Source: an uncultured Lachnospiraceae bacterium
GTDB lineage: Bacteria; Bacillota; Clostridia; Lachnospirales; Lachnospiraceae
Length of the DNA: 64,000 nucleotides
Reading direction: 5' to 3'
NCBI GenBank assembly: GCA_947172705.1
Contig: CAMWCA010000007.1
Location: 1-64,000 of the forward strand
Each line of letters starts with the position of its first letter. Positions within the stretch are counted from its first letter, which is position 1. The position numbers were made by a program, and so were the translations under genes. Shown piece by piece: positions 1 through 8,813 of this stretch. Under the pieces are notes generated by a model. The model did not search any database, was not told the DNA's origin, and saw nothing but the letters and a program-made list of their open reading frames with translations.

Positions 1-456
1 CTGGGGCTGTGGGGAGAGGTTTCTAAAGATTATCTTGGCTCCCCGGCGGCGTTTTGGGTGCTTGTGGGAACCTATTTGTGGAAAAATATGGGCTATACGG
101 TGCTCTTGTGGCTTGCAGGGCTTGCGGGGATTCCCACGGCGCTTGTGGAAGCGGCAAAAACCGACGGCGCAGGGAGATGGCAGTGTCTGTGGTATATGAT
201 CCTGCCGAATCTGAAAGGAAGCCTTTACACCATTGTGGTTTTGTCTTTCCTGAATTCCTTTAAGATCTACCGGGAGGCTTATCTTACCGCGGGCGCTTAT
301 CCGGATGAAAGCATTTATCTTTTACAGCATCTGTTCAACAACTGGTTTGTGAATCTGGAACTGGATAAAATGGCGGCGGCAGCAGTGTGTACGGGAGGAT
401 TTTTGATGGCGGTTATGATGATTTTACAAAGGCTGTGGGATCGAAATGAAAGCTAA
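1..456 (+). CDS. Carbohydrate ABC transporter permease (MalF-like), 5' truncated by window edge
   Basis: Frame 1 is open from base 1 to the stop at 456; contains EAAKTDGAGRWQCLWYMILPNL, the EAA loop of binding-protein-dependent permeases. Confidence 0.88.
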   Translation: MGLWGEVSKDYLGSPAAFWVLVGTYLWKNMGYTVLLWLAGLAGIPTALVEAAKTDGAGRWQCLWYMILPNLKGSLYTIVVLSFLNSFKIYREAYLTAGAYPDESIYLLQHLFNNWFVNLELDKMAAAAVCTGGFLMAVMMILQRLWDRNES

Positions 457-1327
457 GAGATTTAATTTACGAAAAGCGGGCATATGGCTGCAAAAAGGAT
501 TTGCGACGGCGGCGCTTCTGCTTCCGGCAGCGCTGATCCTTTTACCCCTGCTGATCTTACTGTCAGGGGCGCTGATGGACAGTTGGGAACTGGAAGGATA
601 TTTGAGAGACGTTTTTACAGAAGGAGAGAAATTTATCAGTTGGCGGTGGATGCCTGCTTATCCTTCTTTTGAAAATTATAAAAAGCTGTTGTTTGAAACG
701 CCTCAGTTTTTTGTGCTGTTCTGGAATTCCGTGAAACTGACGGGATGTATTCTTGCAGGACAGCTCCTGACGGCGGTACCGTCGGCGTGGGGCTTTGCCG
801 TGTATCCGGTAAAGGGAAGCAGATGGCTGTTTTCCCTGTATGTGGTATTGATGTTGATGCCTTTTCAGGTGACGATGCTTTCAAGCTATCTGGTGTTAAA
901 TCAATTGTCACTTTTGAATACCCACGGAGCTATTATTTTACCGGCAGTTTTTTCCACCTTTCCGGTGTTTGTGGTGTACGGGGGATTTCGAAGTATTCCG
1001 CCCCAGATGCTGGATGCGGCGAGAATGGACGGAGCCGGAGAGATGACGATATTGATCAGGCTGGGGCTTCCTCTTGGAAAGGGAGGTCTGCTCTCTGCAA
1101 TGGTGCTGGGATTCCTGGAATATTGGAATCTGATGGAGCAGCCCATGGCATTTTTGGAGGAAAAGGCTTTGTGGCCGCTGTCCCTGTATCTGCCGGAAAT
1201 TACCTGGGGGCAGGCGGGTTTTGCTTTCTGCGCCAGCGTGGTCACCCTGGTTCCGGCGGTATTTGTATTTGTGCTGGGGCAGGACTATCTGGAACAGGGC
1301 ATCATTTATGCAGGTCTTAAAGAGTGA
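446..1327 (+). CDS. Carbohydrate ABC transporter permease (MalG-like)
   Basis: 293 aa, hydrophobic, EAA-loop-like DAARMDGAGEMTILIRLGLPLGK; overlaps the upstream permease. Confidence 0.9.
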   Translation: MKAKRFNLRKAGIWLQKGFATAALLLPAALILLPLLILLSGALMDSWELEGYLRDVFTEGEKFISWRWMPAYPSFENYKKLLFETPQFFVLFWNSVKLTGCILAGQLLTAVPSAWGFAVYPVKGSRWLFSLYVVLMLMPFQVTMLSSYLVLNQLSLLNTHGAIILPAVFSTFPVFVVYGGFRSIPPQMLDAARMDGAGEMTILIRLGLPLGKGGLLSAMVLGFLEYWNLMEQPMAFLEEKALWPLSLYLPEITWGQAGFAFCASVVTLVPAVFVFVLGQDYLEQGIIYAGLKE

Positions 1328-1343
1328 AAGGAAAGGCTTTAAA

Positions 1344-2660
1344 ATGGATATAAGGTTAAAAAAGGCGGCAGTGGGATTTGTGGGTTTTCTTATCTTTATG
1401 GTAGCATGTACGTTAATTTCCAAAAGCGTATATGCCTACCGCCTGCCCATGGTCAGTACCTGCCAGCCGGAATCCAAATATATAGAACATAAAGTGGAGG
1501 CGGAGGGAATCGTGATCCCGGGAGGGGAAAAGATCGTTACCTATCAGCCGGGGGTCAGGATCGCTTTGATGCTGGTTCACGTAGGCGACCGGGTGGAGGA
1601 AGGAGCAGAACTGTTTCAAATTGATCTGGAGGATTTAAAGGAGATCATGGAGGAAAAGAAAAACGAAATTTCTCAACTTTCCCTCCAGATCAACGCGATT
1701 TTGGAGAATCAGGAGCTTGCCCGGCAGAAAAAGGAGTTGGAGCTTGCACGCGCCCGGGAAGACTACGATATTACGGCAAGGCTTCAGGACACCCAGGTGG
1801 GAAGGGCAATGGAAAGCTATGTCCAGGCGGAAGAGGATCTGGAAGAAGAGGGAGGTCAGGACGCATTGCAGGACGCGCTGCAAAGCGCGGCATACGGGGA
1901 AGCGGATGCCAGGGCGGAACGGGACGAGGCGGTAAAGCAGGCGGAAAGAAAAGTGGAGGATCTTCTTTTGCCGGAGGAAATCTCCGCAGAGCTGGATCGG
2001 CTGAATCTGGAAAAATCCCAGCATTCCGCCAGGCTACAGGAATATCAGAAGATTCTTGAGGAACAGGGGATGGTGACGGCGCCTTTTGGAGGGGTGGTTA
2101 CGGAGATCCTCACAGGAGCAGGGGAGAGGGTTCCGGACACGGCGGTATTGCTCTTATCGGACGATACCCTTCCCTGCCAGCTTAAAGTGCTGCTGGATCA
2201 GGAGCAGAAAAAGTACATTGGTCTGGGGGATCAGGTTTCCATTAAAATGGAAGGAAAAAGCAGGGAACTGGAGAAGGAGATCGCTTACCTTGCAGAGAGC
2301 AGAAGCGTCCCGGAAAAATATGAGGCATTGATTGATCTTCCGGAAAAGACAGGGACGCCGGGGGAGGCGGGAACCATTTCCAAATCCCAGAAGGGTGAAA
2401 AATATAAATTCTGCCTTCCTATGGAAGCAATTCACACAGAGAACGACAGAAGCTATGTGTATGTATTGAAGGAACGGGAAGGAATTCTGGGGGAGGAATA
2501 TTACATAGACGAGATGAATGTAAAGGTGATAGATAAAAACGACCACTGGGCGGCTGTGGAGGAAGGGAGGCTGGAGAAGGAAAGCCGGATCATACTTTCC
2601 TCTACCGGAGAAATGAAAAGAGGGGATACGGTTCGGTGGGAAGGGGAAAATTTATCATAA
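1344..2660 (+). CDS. HlyD/efflux adaptor-like membrane fusion protein
   Basis: N-terminal TM helix, lipoyl-like halves (IVIPGGEKIVTYQPGVRIALMLVHVGDRVEEGAELFQID ... GMVTAPFGGVVTEILTGAGERV) flanking a coiled coil. Confidence 0.75.
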   Translation: MDIRLKKAAVGFVGFLIFMVACTLISKSVYAYRLPMVSTCQPESKYIEHKVEAEGIVIPGGEKIVTYQPGVRIALMLVHVGDRVEEGAELFQIDLEDLKEIMEEKKNEISQLSLQINAILENQELARQKKELELARAREDYDITARLQDTQVGRAMESYVQAEEDLEEEGGQDALQDALQSAAYGEADARAERDEAVKQAERKVEDLLLPEEISAELDRLNLEKSQHSARLQEYQKILEEQGMVTAPFGGVVTEILTGAGERVPDTAVLLLSDDTLPCQLKVLLDQEQKKYIGLGDQVSIKMEGKSRELEKEIAYLAESRSVPEKYEALIDLPEKTGTPGEAGTISKSQKGEKYKFCLPMEAIHTENDRSYVYVLKEREGILGEEYYIDEMNVKVIDKNDHWAAVEEGRLEKESRIILSSTGEMKRGDTVRWEGENLS

Positions 2661-2666
2661 CAGTCC

Positions 2667-2977
2667 AGCCCTGCCGCAAGGAGCAGAAGCCTATCAGCAG
2701 CCTGGCTTTGCACCTGGGGGACATACATCCTTTCCAGACTTGTCTACGAATTGGATTTCACTAACAGAATGCGGGAAAATTTTCAAGCCGGTCGGGTCAG
2801 AGCCAGCGGCATCCGTGCCGCGAGGCTCTTAAAACCGCCGTCCTGGCGGTTTTGCCCTCGTTATAGGAGCATTCTGTAAGTGAAATTGCCAATTCTCCGC
2901 CAAAGCCTGGAAAGGATGTATGTCCCCCAGGTGCAAAGTCAGGCTGCTGATAGGCTTCTGCTCCTTGCGGCAGGGCT
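2667..2977. repeat. Giant hairpin 1: 71-nt arms (2667-2737 / 2907-2977, 70/71 complementary) enclosing structured core 2749-2894
   Basis: Direct reading: left arm agccctgccgcaaggagcagaagcctatcagcagcctggctttgcacctgggggacatacatcctttccag is the reverse complement of the right arm except at one position. Confidence 0.95.
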
Positions 2978-3016
2978 TAACTACAATGGTTTATCTATTT
3001 GAAAAAGCCGAGAACA

Positions 3017-3045
3017 TTGAAAATAGATAATAGATACAGTATAAT
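3017..3045 (+). promoter_or_regulatory. Sigma-A type promoter TTGAAA-N17-TATAAT
   Basis: Near-consensus -35 (3017-3022) and -10 (3040-3045) with 17-bp spacer, just upstream of the ORF at 3093. Confidence 0.7.
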
Positions 3046-3092
3046 ACAAAAGAATAAAGCAATGATAAGATGCTGGCAGGAGGGCTTTCTCT

Positions 3093-3725
3093 GTGCAGGA
3101 GATTTGTAATCTGGTTTTCTTCCGATCTATATTTTTAACTGTTTTATATTCGTTCATCGCCATCACAGTGATAAACTGTCTGTTGGCGGGGCTTTTGCAC
3201 CCCTATTTCGTAAAGGGAGGCTATCCTCCCCGTTTCCTGATCCTGCGTCCCAATCGAATCGACTTTCAGCAGAGCATGGAATGCTCCGCCTATGCCTGCG
3301 CCTTCGTGCTGCGGCATTATGGAAGAGAGGCATCGGGTCAGGCGCTGTACCGGGAAATGCCCTGCAAACGCAGAAATGGAACCGTGTATCCCAAGGGCAT
3401 AAAAAAGCTTTTGACCCGTCAGGGGCTGAATGCCGTGTACTGCACCGGGAATCTGAATGCCTTGAAAAGGGAAATCAGCAGCGGGAACCCGCCTATTGTC
3501 TTTATCCGGACCCGTCCCGGCAAAAACTGGCTGCATTTTGTCCCTGTAGTGGGTTATGACGAAACGCACCTTTTTCTGGCGGACTCTCTGACCGATTTGG
3601 CAAACTGTAGCGAAAATGGCTACAACAGGAAGGTAAGCAACAAGGATTTTTTAAAGCTCTGGAACACCTCCATGCTGAAAATGCCGCTGTACAGGAATAC
3701 CTTTTTTCGGATATCGGAGGTATAG
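3093..3725 (+). CDS. C39-like cysteine peptidase-fold protein with N-terminal membrane segment
   Basis: QQSMECSAYACAFVLRHYG (Cys), NWLHFVPVVGYD (His) and FLADS resemble C39/papain-like family motifs; start codon uncertain. Confidence 0.65.
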   Translation: MQEICNLVFFRSIFLTVLYSFIAITVINCLLAGLLHPYFVKGGYPPRFLILRPNRIDFQQSMECSAYACAFVLRHYGREASGQALYREMPCKRRNGTVYPKGIKKLLTRQGLNAVYCTGNLNALKREISSGNPPIVFIRTRPGKNWLHFVPVVGYDETHLFLADSLTDLANCSENGYNRKVSNKDFLKLWNTSMLKMPLYRNTFFRISEV

Positions 3726-3849
3726 GAAGACATCTGTCTGTCAATGTTTCTTATGGCATTTAAAACGAATGACTGTCAACAGTTGTCTTTTGACCCCAGC
3801 ATCATGATAATAAGCTATATAAATTGCTGTATGATATGAGGTGATTATT

Positions 3850-4188
3850 ATGTGTACGGAAAGTCAGATGAATAATATATTAAAGGAAGTATCCCAATTT
3901 TATCGTTCTGTATATGGAGACAGTATTGTTGCCATTTATTTATATGGTTCGTATGCAAGAGGGGATTATAGCGATGAATCTGATATAGATATTACAGCGA
4001 TTGTCAGAGGAGACAGAGCGGAGTTACAAAAAAAGCTAAAGCAGATATGGGATAAGTCCGCTGATGTAGGATTGAAGAATGATATTATTGTTTCGCCTAC
4101 AGTAATACCGTTTGATGAATATGAAGAATACAAGGAAATACTTCCGTATTATAGAAATATACAGAAAGAGGGTAGAAAAATTGGATAA
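3850..4188 (+). CDS. MNT-type nucleotidyltransferase
   Basis: GSYARGDYSDESDIDI nucleotidyltransferase motif; immediately upstream of a HEPN gene. Confidence 0.88.
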   Translation: MCTESQMNNILKEVSQFYRSVYGDSIVAIYLYGSYARGDYSDESDIDITAIVRGDRAELQKKLKQIWDKSADVGLKNDIIVSPTVIPFDEYEEYKEILPYYRNIQKEGRKIG

Positions 4189-4564
4189 CTTGATGAATTA
4201 CAGGCTTAATAATGCGAAAGAAAAGCTGGAATCAGCTAAGCTTTTGCTTGATGCTGGAAAATACAGGGATTCAATAGGGCGTTCTTATTATGCTATATTT
4301 ACAGCGGTTAGGGCTGTCTTGGCAAATGACCGAATGGATTTTTCGAAACATGCAGGTGTGATTGCTTATTTTCAAAAGGAATATATTAAGACAGGAAAGT
4401 TCGATGTAAAGTATTCGAGGTATTTGCAGACTGCATTTCAAATAAGGAACAGCTGTGATTACGATGACTTTTTTATAGCGTCTAAACAGGATGCAGAGGA
4501 GCAATTTCACAAGGCGGTGGAGTTTTATGATGAAATCTTTGCTTTCCTTTCAAATTCTAAATAA
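4181..4564 (+). CDS. HEPN domain protein (partner of MNT nucleotidyltransferase)
   Basis: AKEKLESAKLLLDAGKYRDSIGRSYYAIFTAVRAVL...; overlaps the MNT gene; TTG (4181) or ATG (4193) start. Confidence 0.85.
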   Translation: MDNLMNYRLNNAKEKLESAKLLLDAGKYRDSIGRSYYAIFTAVRAVLANDRMDFSKHAGVIAYFQKEYIKTGKFDVKYSRYLQTAFQIRNSCDYDDFFIASKQDAEEQFHKAVEFYDEIFAFLSNSK

Positions 4565-4572
4565 ATTACACA

Positions 4573-4608
4573 ATAAGGGAGTGATTGCAAACTCCCTTAT
4601 TTTATTTT
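4573..4608 (+). terminator. Intrinsic terminator after HEPN gene
   Basis: taagggagt ... actccctta stem followed by a T-rich tract. Confidence 0.75.
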
Positions 4609-4659
4609 ATAATGAAGTCTAAAAGTATCAGGAAATTTAAATTGCAGGAGGAAAGTTAT

Positions 4660-6948
4660 ATGATATCAGTATTGGAAGGCGGCGCCTATCTGATAAAGGG
4701 CACAGAGCTTATTCCCGATGGACCGGAGGCACTGTCCCAGATCAAAGCAAAGACGGGGAAAGAGATTACCAGAGAGGAAGCCGGAGAGCAGACCATTGCA
4801 TATAATATTTTGAAAGAACATAATACGTCAGGCAGTATGGACAAGCTGAAGATCAAGTTTGACAAGCTGACTTCCCACGACATTACCTTTGTGGGGATTA
4901 TTCAGACGGCACGTGCTTCGGGGCTTGAGAAATTTCCTGTTCCCTACGTGCTCACCAACTGTCACAACTCTCTTTGCGCGGTGGGCGGAACCATAAACGA
5001 GGATGACCACATGTTTGGGCTGACCTGCGCCAAGAAGTACGGCGGCGTTTATGTGCCCCCTCATCAGGCGGTGATCCATCAGTTTGCAAGAGAAATGCTT
5101 GCAGGGGGCGGAAAGATGATTTTAGGCTCCGATTCCCATACCCGTTACGGCGCGCTGGGAACCATGGCAATGGGCGAAGGCGGTCCCGAGTTGGTAAAGC
5201 AGCTTTTGAACCAGACCTATGATATCAATATGCCCGGCGTGGTTGGCGTTTATCTCACGGGAGAACCGGTAAAGGGAGTAGGTCCTCAGGATGTGGCGCT
5301 TGCCATTATCGGCGAGGTCTTCGCAAGCGGTTATGTAAAGAATAAGGTAATGGAATTTGTAGGTCCCGGCGTAGGTTCCTTAAGTGCGGATTTCAGAATC
5401 GGCATCGACGTTATGACTACAGAAACCACCTGCCTTTCCTCTATCTGGCGGACAGACGATACCATTCAGGAATTTTATGAAATTCATGGACGGAAGGAAG
5501 AATACAAGGAATTAAATCCCGGTGAGGTTGCTTATTATGACGGCATGATCACCATTGACCTTAGCACCATAAAACCTATGATCGCAATGCCTTTCCATCC
5601 CAGCAATACATATACCATTGAGGAGTTGAATGCAAATCTGATGGATATTTTGGATGATGTGGAGAAGAAAGCGGCAGTTTCGTTAGACGGCGCAGTGGAC
5701 TTTACCCTTAAAAATAAGGTGAAGAACGGAAAGCTGTTGGTGGATCAGGGTATTATCGCAGGCTGTGCGGGAGGCGGTTTTGAGAATATCTGTGCGGCAG
5801 CTGATATTATGAGAGGCAGTTATATCGGCTCCGACGGCTTTACCTTAAGCGTGTACCCAGCATCCATGCCTGTGTACATGGAGTTGATCAAAAACGGTTG
5901 TGCGGCGGCTCTTCTTGAGACGGGAGCGGTTATGAAAACGGCATTCTGCGGTCCCTGCTTCGGTGCAGGAGATACGCCGGCGAATAACGCGTTCAGTATC
6001 CGCCATTCTACCAGAAATTTCCCCAACAGGGAAGGTTCAAAGCTGCAGAACGGACAGATCTCTTCCGTGGCGCTTATGGATGCCAGGTCTATTGCGGCAA
6101 CGGCGGCAAACAAGGGTGTGCTCACTGCGGCAACAGATTTCGACGGAACCATAGGAAAGTATCAGTATCATTTTGACGCAAATATTTATGCCAATAGAGT
6201 ATTTGATTCCAAGGGGGTTGCAGATCCTCAGGTGGAGATCCAGTTTGGTCCTAACATCAAGGACTGGCCGGCAATGACGGAGCTTCCGGAAAACCTTGTA
6301 CTTAGAGTGGTATCTGAAATTCACGATCCGGTTACCACTACAGATGAATTGATTCCTTCCGGAGAAACTTCCTCGTACCGTTCCAATCCGCTGGGGCTTG
6401 CAGAGTTTACTTTATCCAGAAAAGATCCCGCGTATGTAGGGCTGGCAAAGGATATTCAGCTTGCCCAAAAGGCAATTATGGAAGACAAGTGCCCTGTGGA
6501 GGTTAAACCGGAGCTGAAGGATATCATGGATGTAATCAAGAAGAATTATCCGGAGGTTGGTCGCAGTAATATAGGTTTTGGCTCCACCATTTTTGCAGTA
6601 AAGCCCGGCGACGGCTCTGCAAGGGAACAGGCGGCATCCTGCCAGAAGGTCTTAGGCGGCTGGGCAAACATTGCCAACGAATACGCCACCAAGAGATATC
6701 GATCCAATCTGATCAACTGGGGTATGCTTCCTTTCCTGATCCAGGAGGGCGAGCTTCCTTTCCAAAATAAAGATTACTTATTCTTCCCCGGTATCAGGAA
6801 AGCGGTGGAGGAAAAAGCGGATAAGATCAAGGCTTATAAGGTAGGGGAAAATGGGCTTGCGGAATTTACCCTTACGCTTGGAGAATTGACGGATGAAGAG
6901 AGACAGATTATTTTGAAGGGCTGTCTGATCAATTATAACAGAGTGTAG
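4660..6948 (+). CDS. Aconitate hydratase (aconitase family)
   Basis: Full-length aconitase-like protein; [53 protein letters not shown] aggagg upstream of ATG 4660. Confidence 0.9.
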   Translation: MISVLEGGAYLIKGTELIPDGPEALSQIKAKTGKEITREEAGEQTIAYNILKEHNTSGSMDKLKIKFDKLTSHDITFVGIIQTARASGLEKFPVPYVLTNCHNSLCAVGGTINEDDHMFGLTCAKKYGGVYVPPHQAVIHQFAREMLAGGGKMILGSDSHTRYGALGTMAMGEGGPELVKQLLNQTYDINMPGVVGVYLTGEPVKGVGPQDVALAIIGEVFASGYVKNKVMEFVGPGVGSLSADFRIGIDVMTTETTCLSSIWRTDDTIQEFYEIHGRKEEYKELNPGEVAYYDGMITIDLSTIKPMIAMPFHPSNTYTIEELNANLMDILDDVEKKAAVSLDGAVDFTLKNKVKNGKLLVDQGIIAGCAGGGFENICAAADIMRGSYIGSDGFTLSVYPASMPVYMELIKNGCAAALLETGAVMKTAFCGPCFGAGDTPANNAFSIRHSTRNFPNREGSKLQNGQISSVALMDARSIAATAANKGVLTAATDFDGTIGKYQYHFDANIYANRVFDSKGVADPQVEIQFGPNIKDWPAMTELPENLVLRVVSEIHDPVTTTDELIPSGETSSYRSNPLGLAEFTLSRKDPAYVGLAKDIQLAQKAIMEDKCPVEVKPELKDIMDVIKKNYPEVGRSNIGFGSTIFAVKPGDGSAREQAASCQKVLGGWANIANEYATKRYRSNLINWGMLPFLIQEGELPFQNKDYLFFPGIRKAVEEKADKIKAYKVGENGLAEFTLTLGELTDEERQIILKGCLINYNRV

Positions 6949-6956
6949 AACTGAAA

Positions 6957-7010
6957 TAAAAAAGCTTGCTGCTTTTGCCGGAGAGAACCGGTAAGGGTAG
7001 CAAGCTTTTA
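6957..7010. terminator. Bidirectional hairpin terminator between convergent genes
   Basis: aaaaaagcttgct...ccggagagaaccgg...agcaagctttta. Confidence 0.75.
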
Positions 7011-7029
7011 TGAATATAAGAACAGTGGT

Positions 7030-7491
7030 TTAATAAAACTGAATTTCCTTCTCCAGCAGTTTGTCGTCCTCATACACAAGCTTTAAGGTAAAAAACCGCT
7101 GTTCGTTGGAGAGAAGCAGATCAAGAAAGATTGCATCTCCCTCCCAGGTGGGAAGTTCAGGAACTTTTTCTTTATCCACCCATTCAAGAACGCCCTCGTT
7201 ACATTCGCAAAGCTCGCCTTCAAAGGCATCCGCCGTAAAAAGGCACATTGCTTCAGCTTCACATTGATTATAAATAAAGGTGATAAGGCTTCTGAACCTG
7301 TAAGAGGTCAGAGTAAGACCGGTTTCCTCGCGTACCTCCCGGAGCAGGCATTCCTCCGGGCTTTCCCCGTCATAGGCATGACCGCCTACGCCGATCCATT
7401 TATTGTGATTGATGTCGTTTTCTTTTTTGATCCGATGAAGCATCAAATACTTATTGTCCTTTTCGATATAGCATAATGTGGTTAATTTCAT
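7030..7491 (-). CDS. NUDIX hydrolase (8-oxo-dGTP diphosphatase-like)
   Basis: Nudix box GGHAYDGESPEECLLREVREETGL. Confidence 0.92.
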   Translation of the reverse strand: MKLTTLCYIEKDNKYLMLHRIKKENDINHNKWIGVGGHAYDGESPEECLLREVREETGLTLTSYRFRSLITFIYNQCEAEAMCLFTADAFEGELCECNEGVLEWVDKEKVPELPTWEGDAIFLDLLLSNEQRFFTLKLVYEDDKLLEKEIQFY

Positions 7492-7562
7492 ATGTTTTTC
7501 TCCTTTGAAAGTACAGTATATCACAGGAAAGCTTAATGCCTCAAGGCGATTTGGACTATATT

Positions 7563-8048
7563 TTATTTGAAATACTTATCAAAAAATTTATAAAAAGCAA
7601 CAGACAATCCTATAGGCAGACCGGCAAGTACACCGCCAATTAAAATTCCTGCTATGAGCTGGTAAACGGAAAAAAGATCCGACAAAAAATAATTTCTTAA
7701 TCCTAAAACGGAGTTCACAAGGAAAAGCACACCGCTGATCAATCCCGGAGAAACTTTTCTGTCCTTGATCGTATAGAAAAAATGGTCTCCAAAATTTATG
7801 ACTCCCCATATAAGAATTGCCACTCCAAAACATACGAATTTTTGATTGAATATAAATAAAAAAACTGATATAAGGAGCATTGGATAGTAAATAAACAGGT
7901 TATTTGCCATCCAGTGCCCATGTGTCATATGGTGGGGCAGCCATTTATGGTCATACATCCATTTGGGGAAATCGCCGATTGCTTCCTCAAATAAGTGAAA
8001 TGGTAAATAAATCACCAAATTTAATAAAATAAATTGTATCATAGTCAT
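7563..8048 (-). CDS. HXXEE domain membrane protein
   Basis: FHLFEEAIGDFPKW N-terminus and multiple TM segments. Confidence 0.7.
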   Translation of the reverse strand: MTMIQFILLNLVIYLPFHLFEEAIGDFPKWMYDHKWLPHHMTHGHWMANNLFIYYPMLLISVFLFIFNQKFVCFGVAILIWGVINFGDHFFYTIKDRKVSPGLISGVLFLVNSVLGLRNYFLSDLFSVYQLIAGILIGGVLAGLPIGLSVAFYKFFDKYFK

Positions 8049-8581
8049 TTTTTGTCCCTTTCTTTCGTTAATTCTTTTTCAAAATTTTCTTCCCATTTTT
8101 CCAGAGTTTCTAAAAGCAGAAATTGTTGTTCCAGTATAGTCCGTCCAAATAATGGAATATCCTTATGCAGGGGCAGCTGTTCCATAATCTGCATTTTGGT
8201 GTTTTGAATGCTGTTTTTAATATTGGCGATACATTCATCTGCAAAGGCTTCGTCAACCAACGCCATATTTACGATCACGGCATTAAAATCTAAAAATACC
8301 CTTGTTTCAGCTACGGAAAACCTGGTCATCAATTCATGAAAAACTTCTTTTCCCTTTGGCGTTATGGTGTACAATGTTTTTTCAGGCATATTGCCATTTC
8401 TGACCGTCTCGCTGACAACATATCCTTTGGCTTCAAATTGAACCACTTTCTTGTAAACGGTAAAAGAACCGATTTTTATCCATCTTGACAGGTTCCGGGC
8501 TTCAATTTGTTTTTGTAGATCATATGCGCTTTTAGGGCTTTGGCATAACGAGCCTAGAAGAATCAGATCAATCGCAGACAT
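8045..8581 (-). CDS. PadR family transcriptional regulator
   Basis: ILLGSLCQSPKSAYDLQKQIEARNLSRWIKIGSFTVYKKVVQFEAKGYV...TITPKGKEVF, winged-helix PadR pattern. Confidence 0.85.
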   Translation of the reverse strand: MSAIDLILLGSLCQSPKSAYDLQKQIEARNLSRWIKIGSFTVYKKVVQFEAKGYVVSETVRNGNMPEKTLYTITPKGKEVFHELMTRFSVAETRVFLDFNAVIVNMALVDEAFADECIANIKNSIQNTKMQIMEQLPLHKDIPLFGRTILEQQFLLLETLEKWEENFEKELTKERDKK

Positions 8582-8599
8582 ATTTTATCATCCTCTCAT

Positions 8600-8635
8600 A
8601 TTACTGTATTATATAATACTGTATTATGCAGTAAT
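8600..8635. promoter_or_regulatory. Palindromic candidate PadR operator
   Basis: attactgtattatataatactgtattatgcagtaat immediately upstream of the padR-like start; nested inverted repeats attactg/cagtaat. Confidence 0.6.
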
Positions 8636-8813
8636 TATGAAATTTGTCAAGTATGAAAATCTGTATTTAATCTGCAAAATTTTGTCTGATAGGGGTACTT
8701 TTTCAAATCAGAATAATTTTGTGGTACAGGTTGTATTTTTTTTGTGTTTAGAATATAATAAAAATGTGATTAAATACACATTAATACTAATAAAAGTGTG
8801 AAAAGAGGCATCT

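Noticed and set aside
745-1320. 191-aa + strand ORF inside the MalG-like permease, and similar shadow ORFs throughout the track
   Set aside because: Overlap strongly supported genes in other frames; composition not protein-like
2667-2977. Hairpin as an assembly/library chimera
   Set aside because: Arms differ at discrete positions, three independent loci occur, and two share a homologous covarying core in opposite orientation, which artefactual foldback would not produce; long-read confirmation still advisable
2667-2977. Insertion sequence or integron attC array
   Set aside because: No transposase or integrase ORF in the window, no clear target-site duplication, and arms are not shared between copies
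3093-3725. C39-like protein as a bacteriocin-processing peptidase
   Set aside because: No adjacent ABC exporter or double-glycine leader peptide; only the fold assignment is supported
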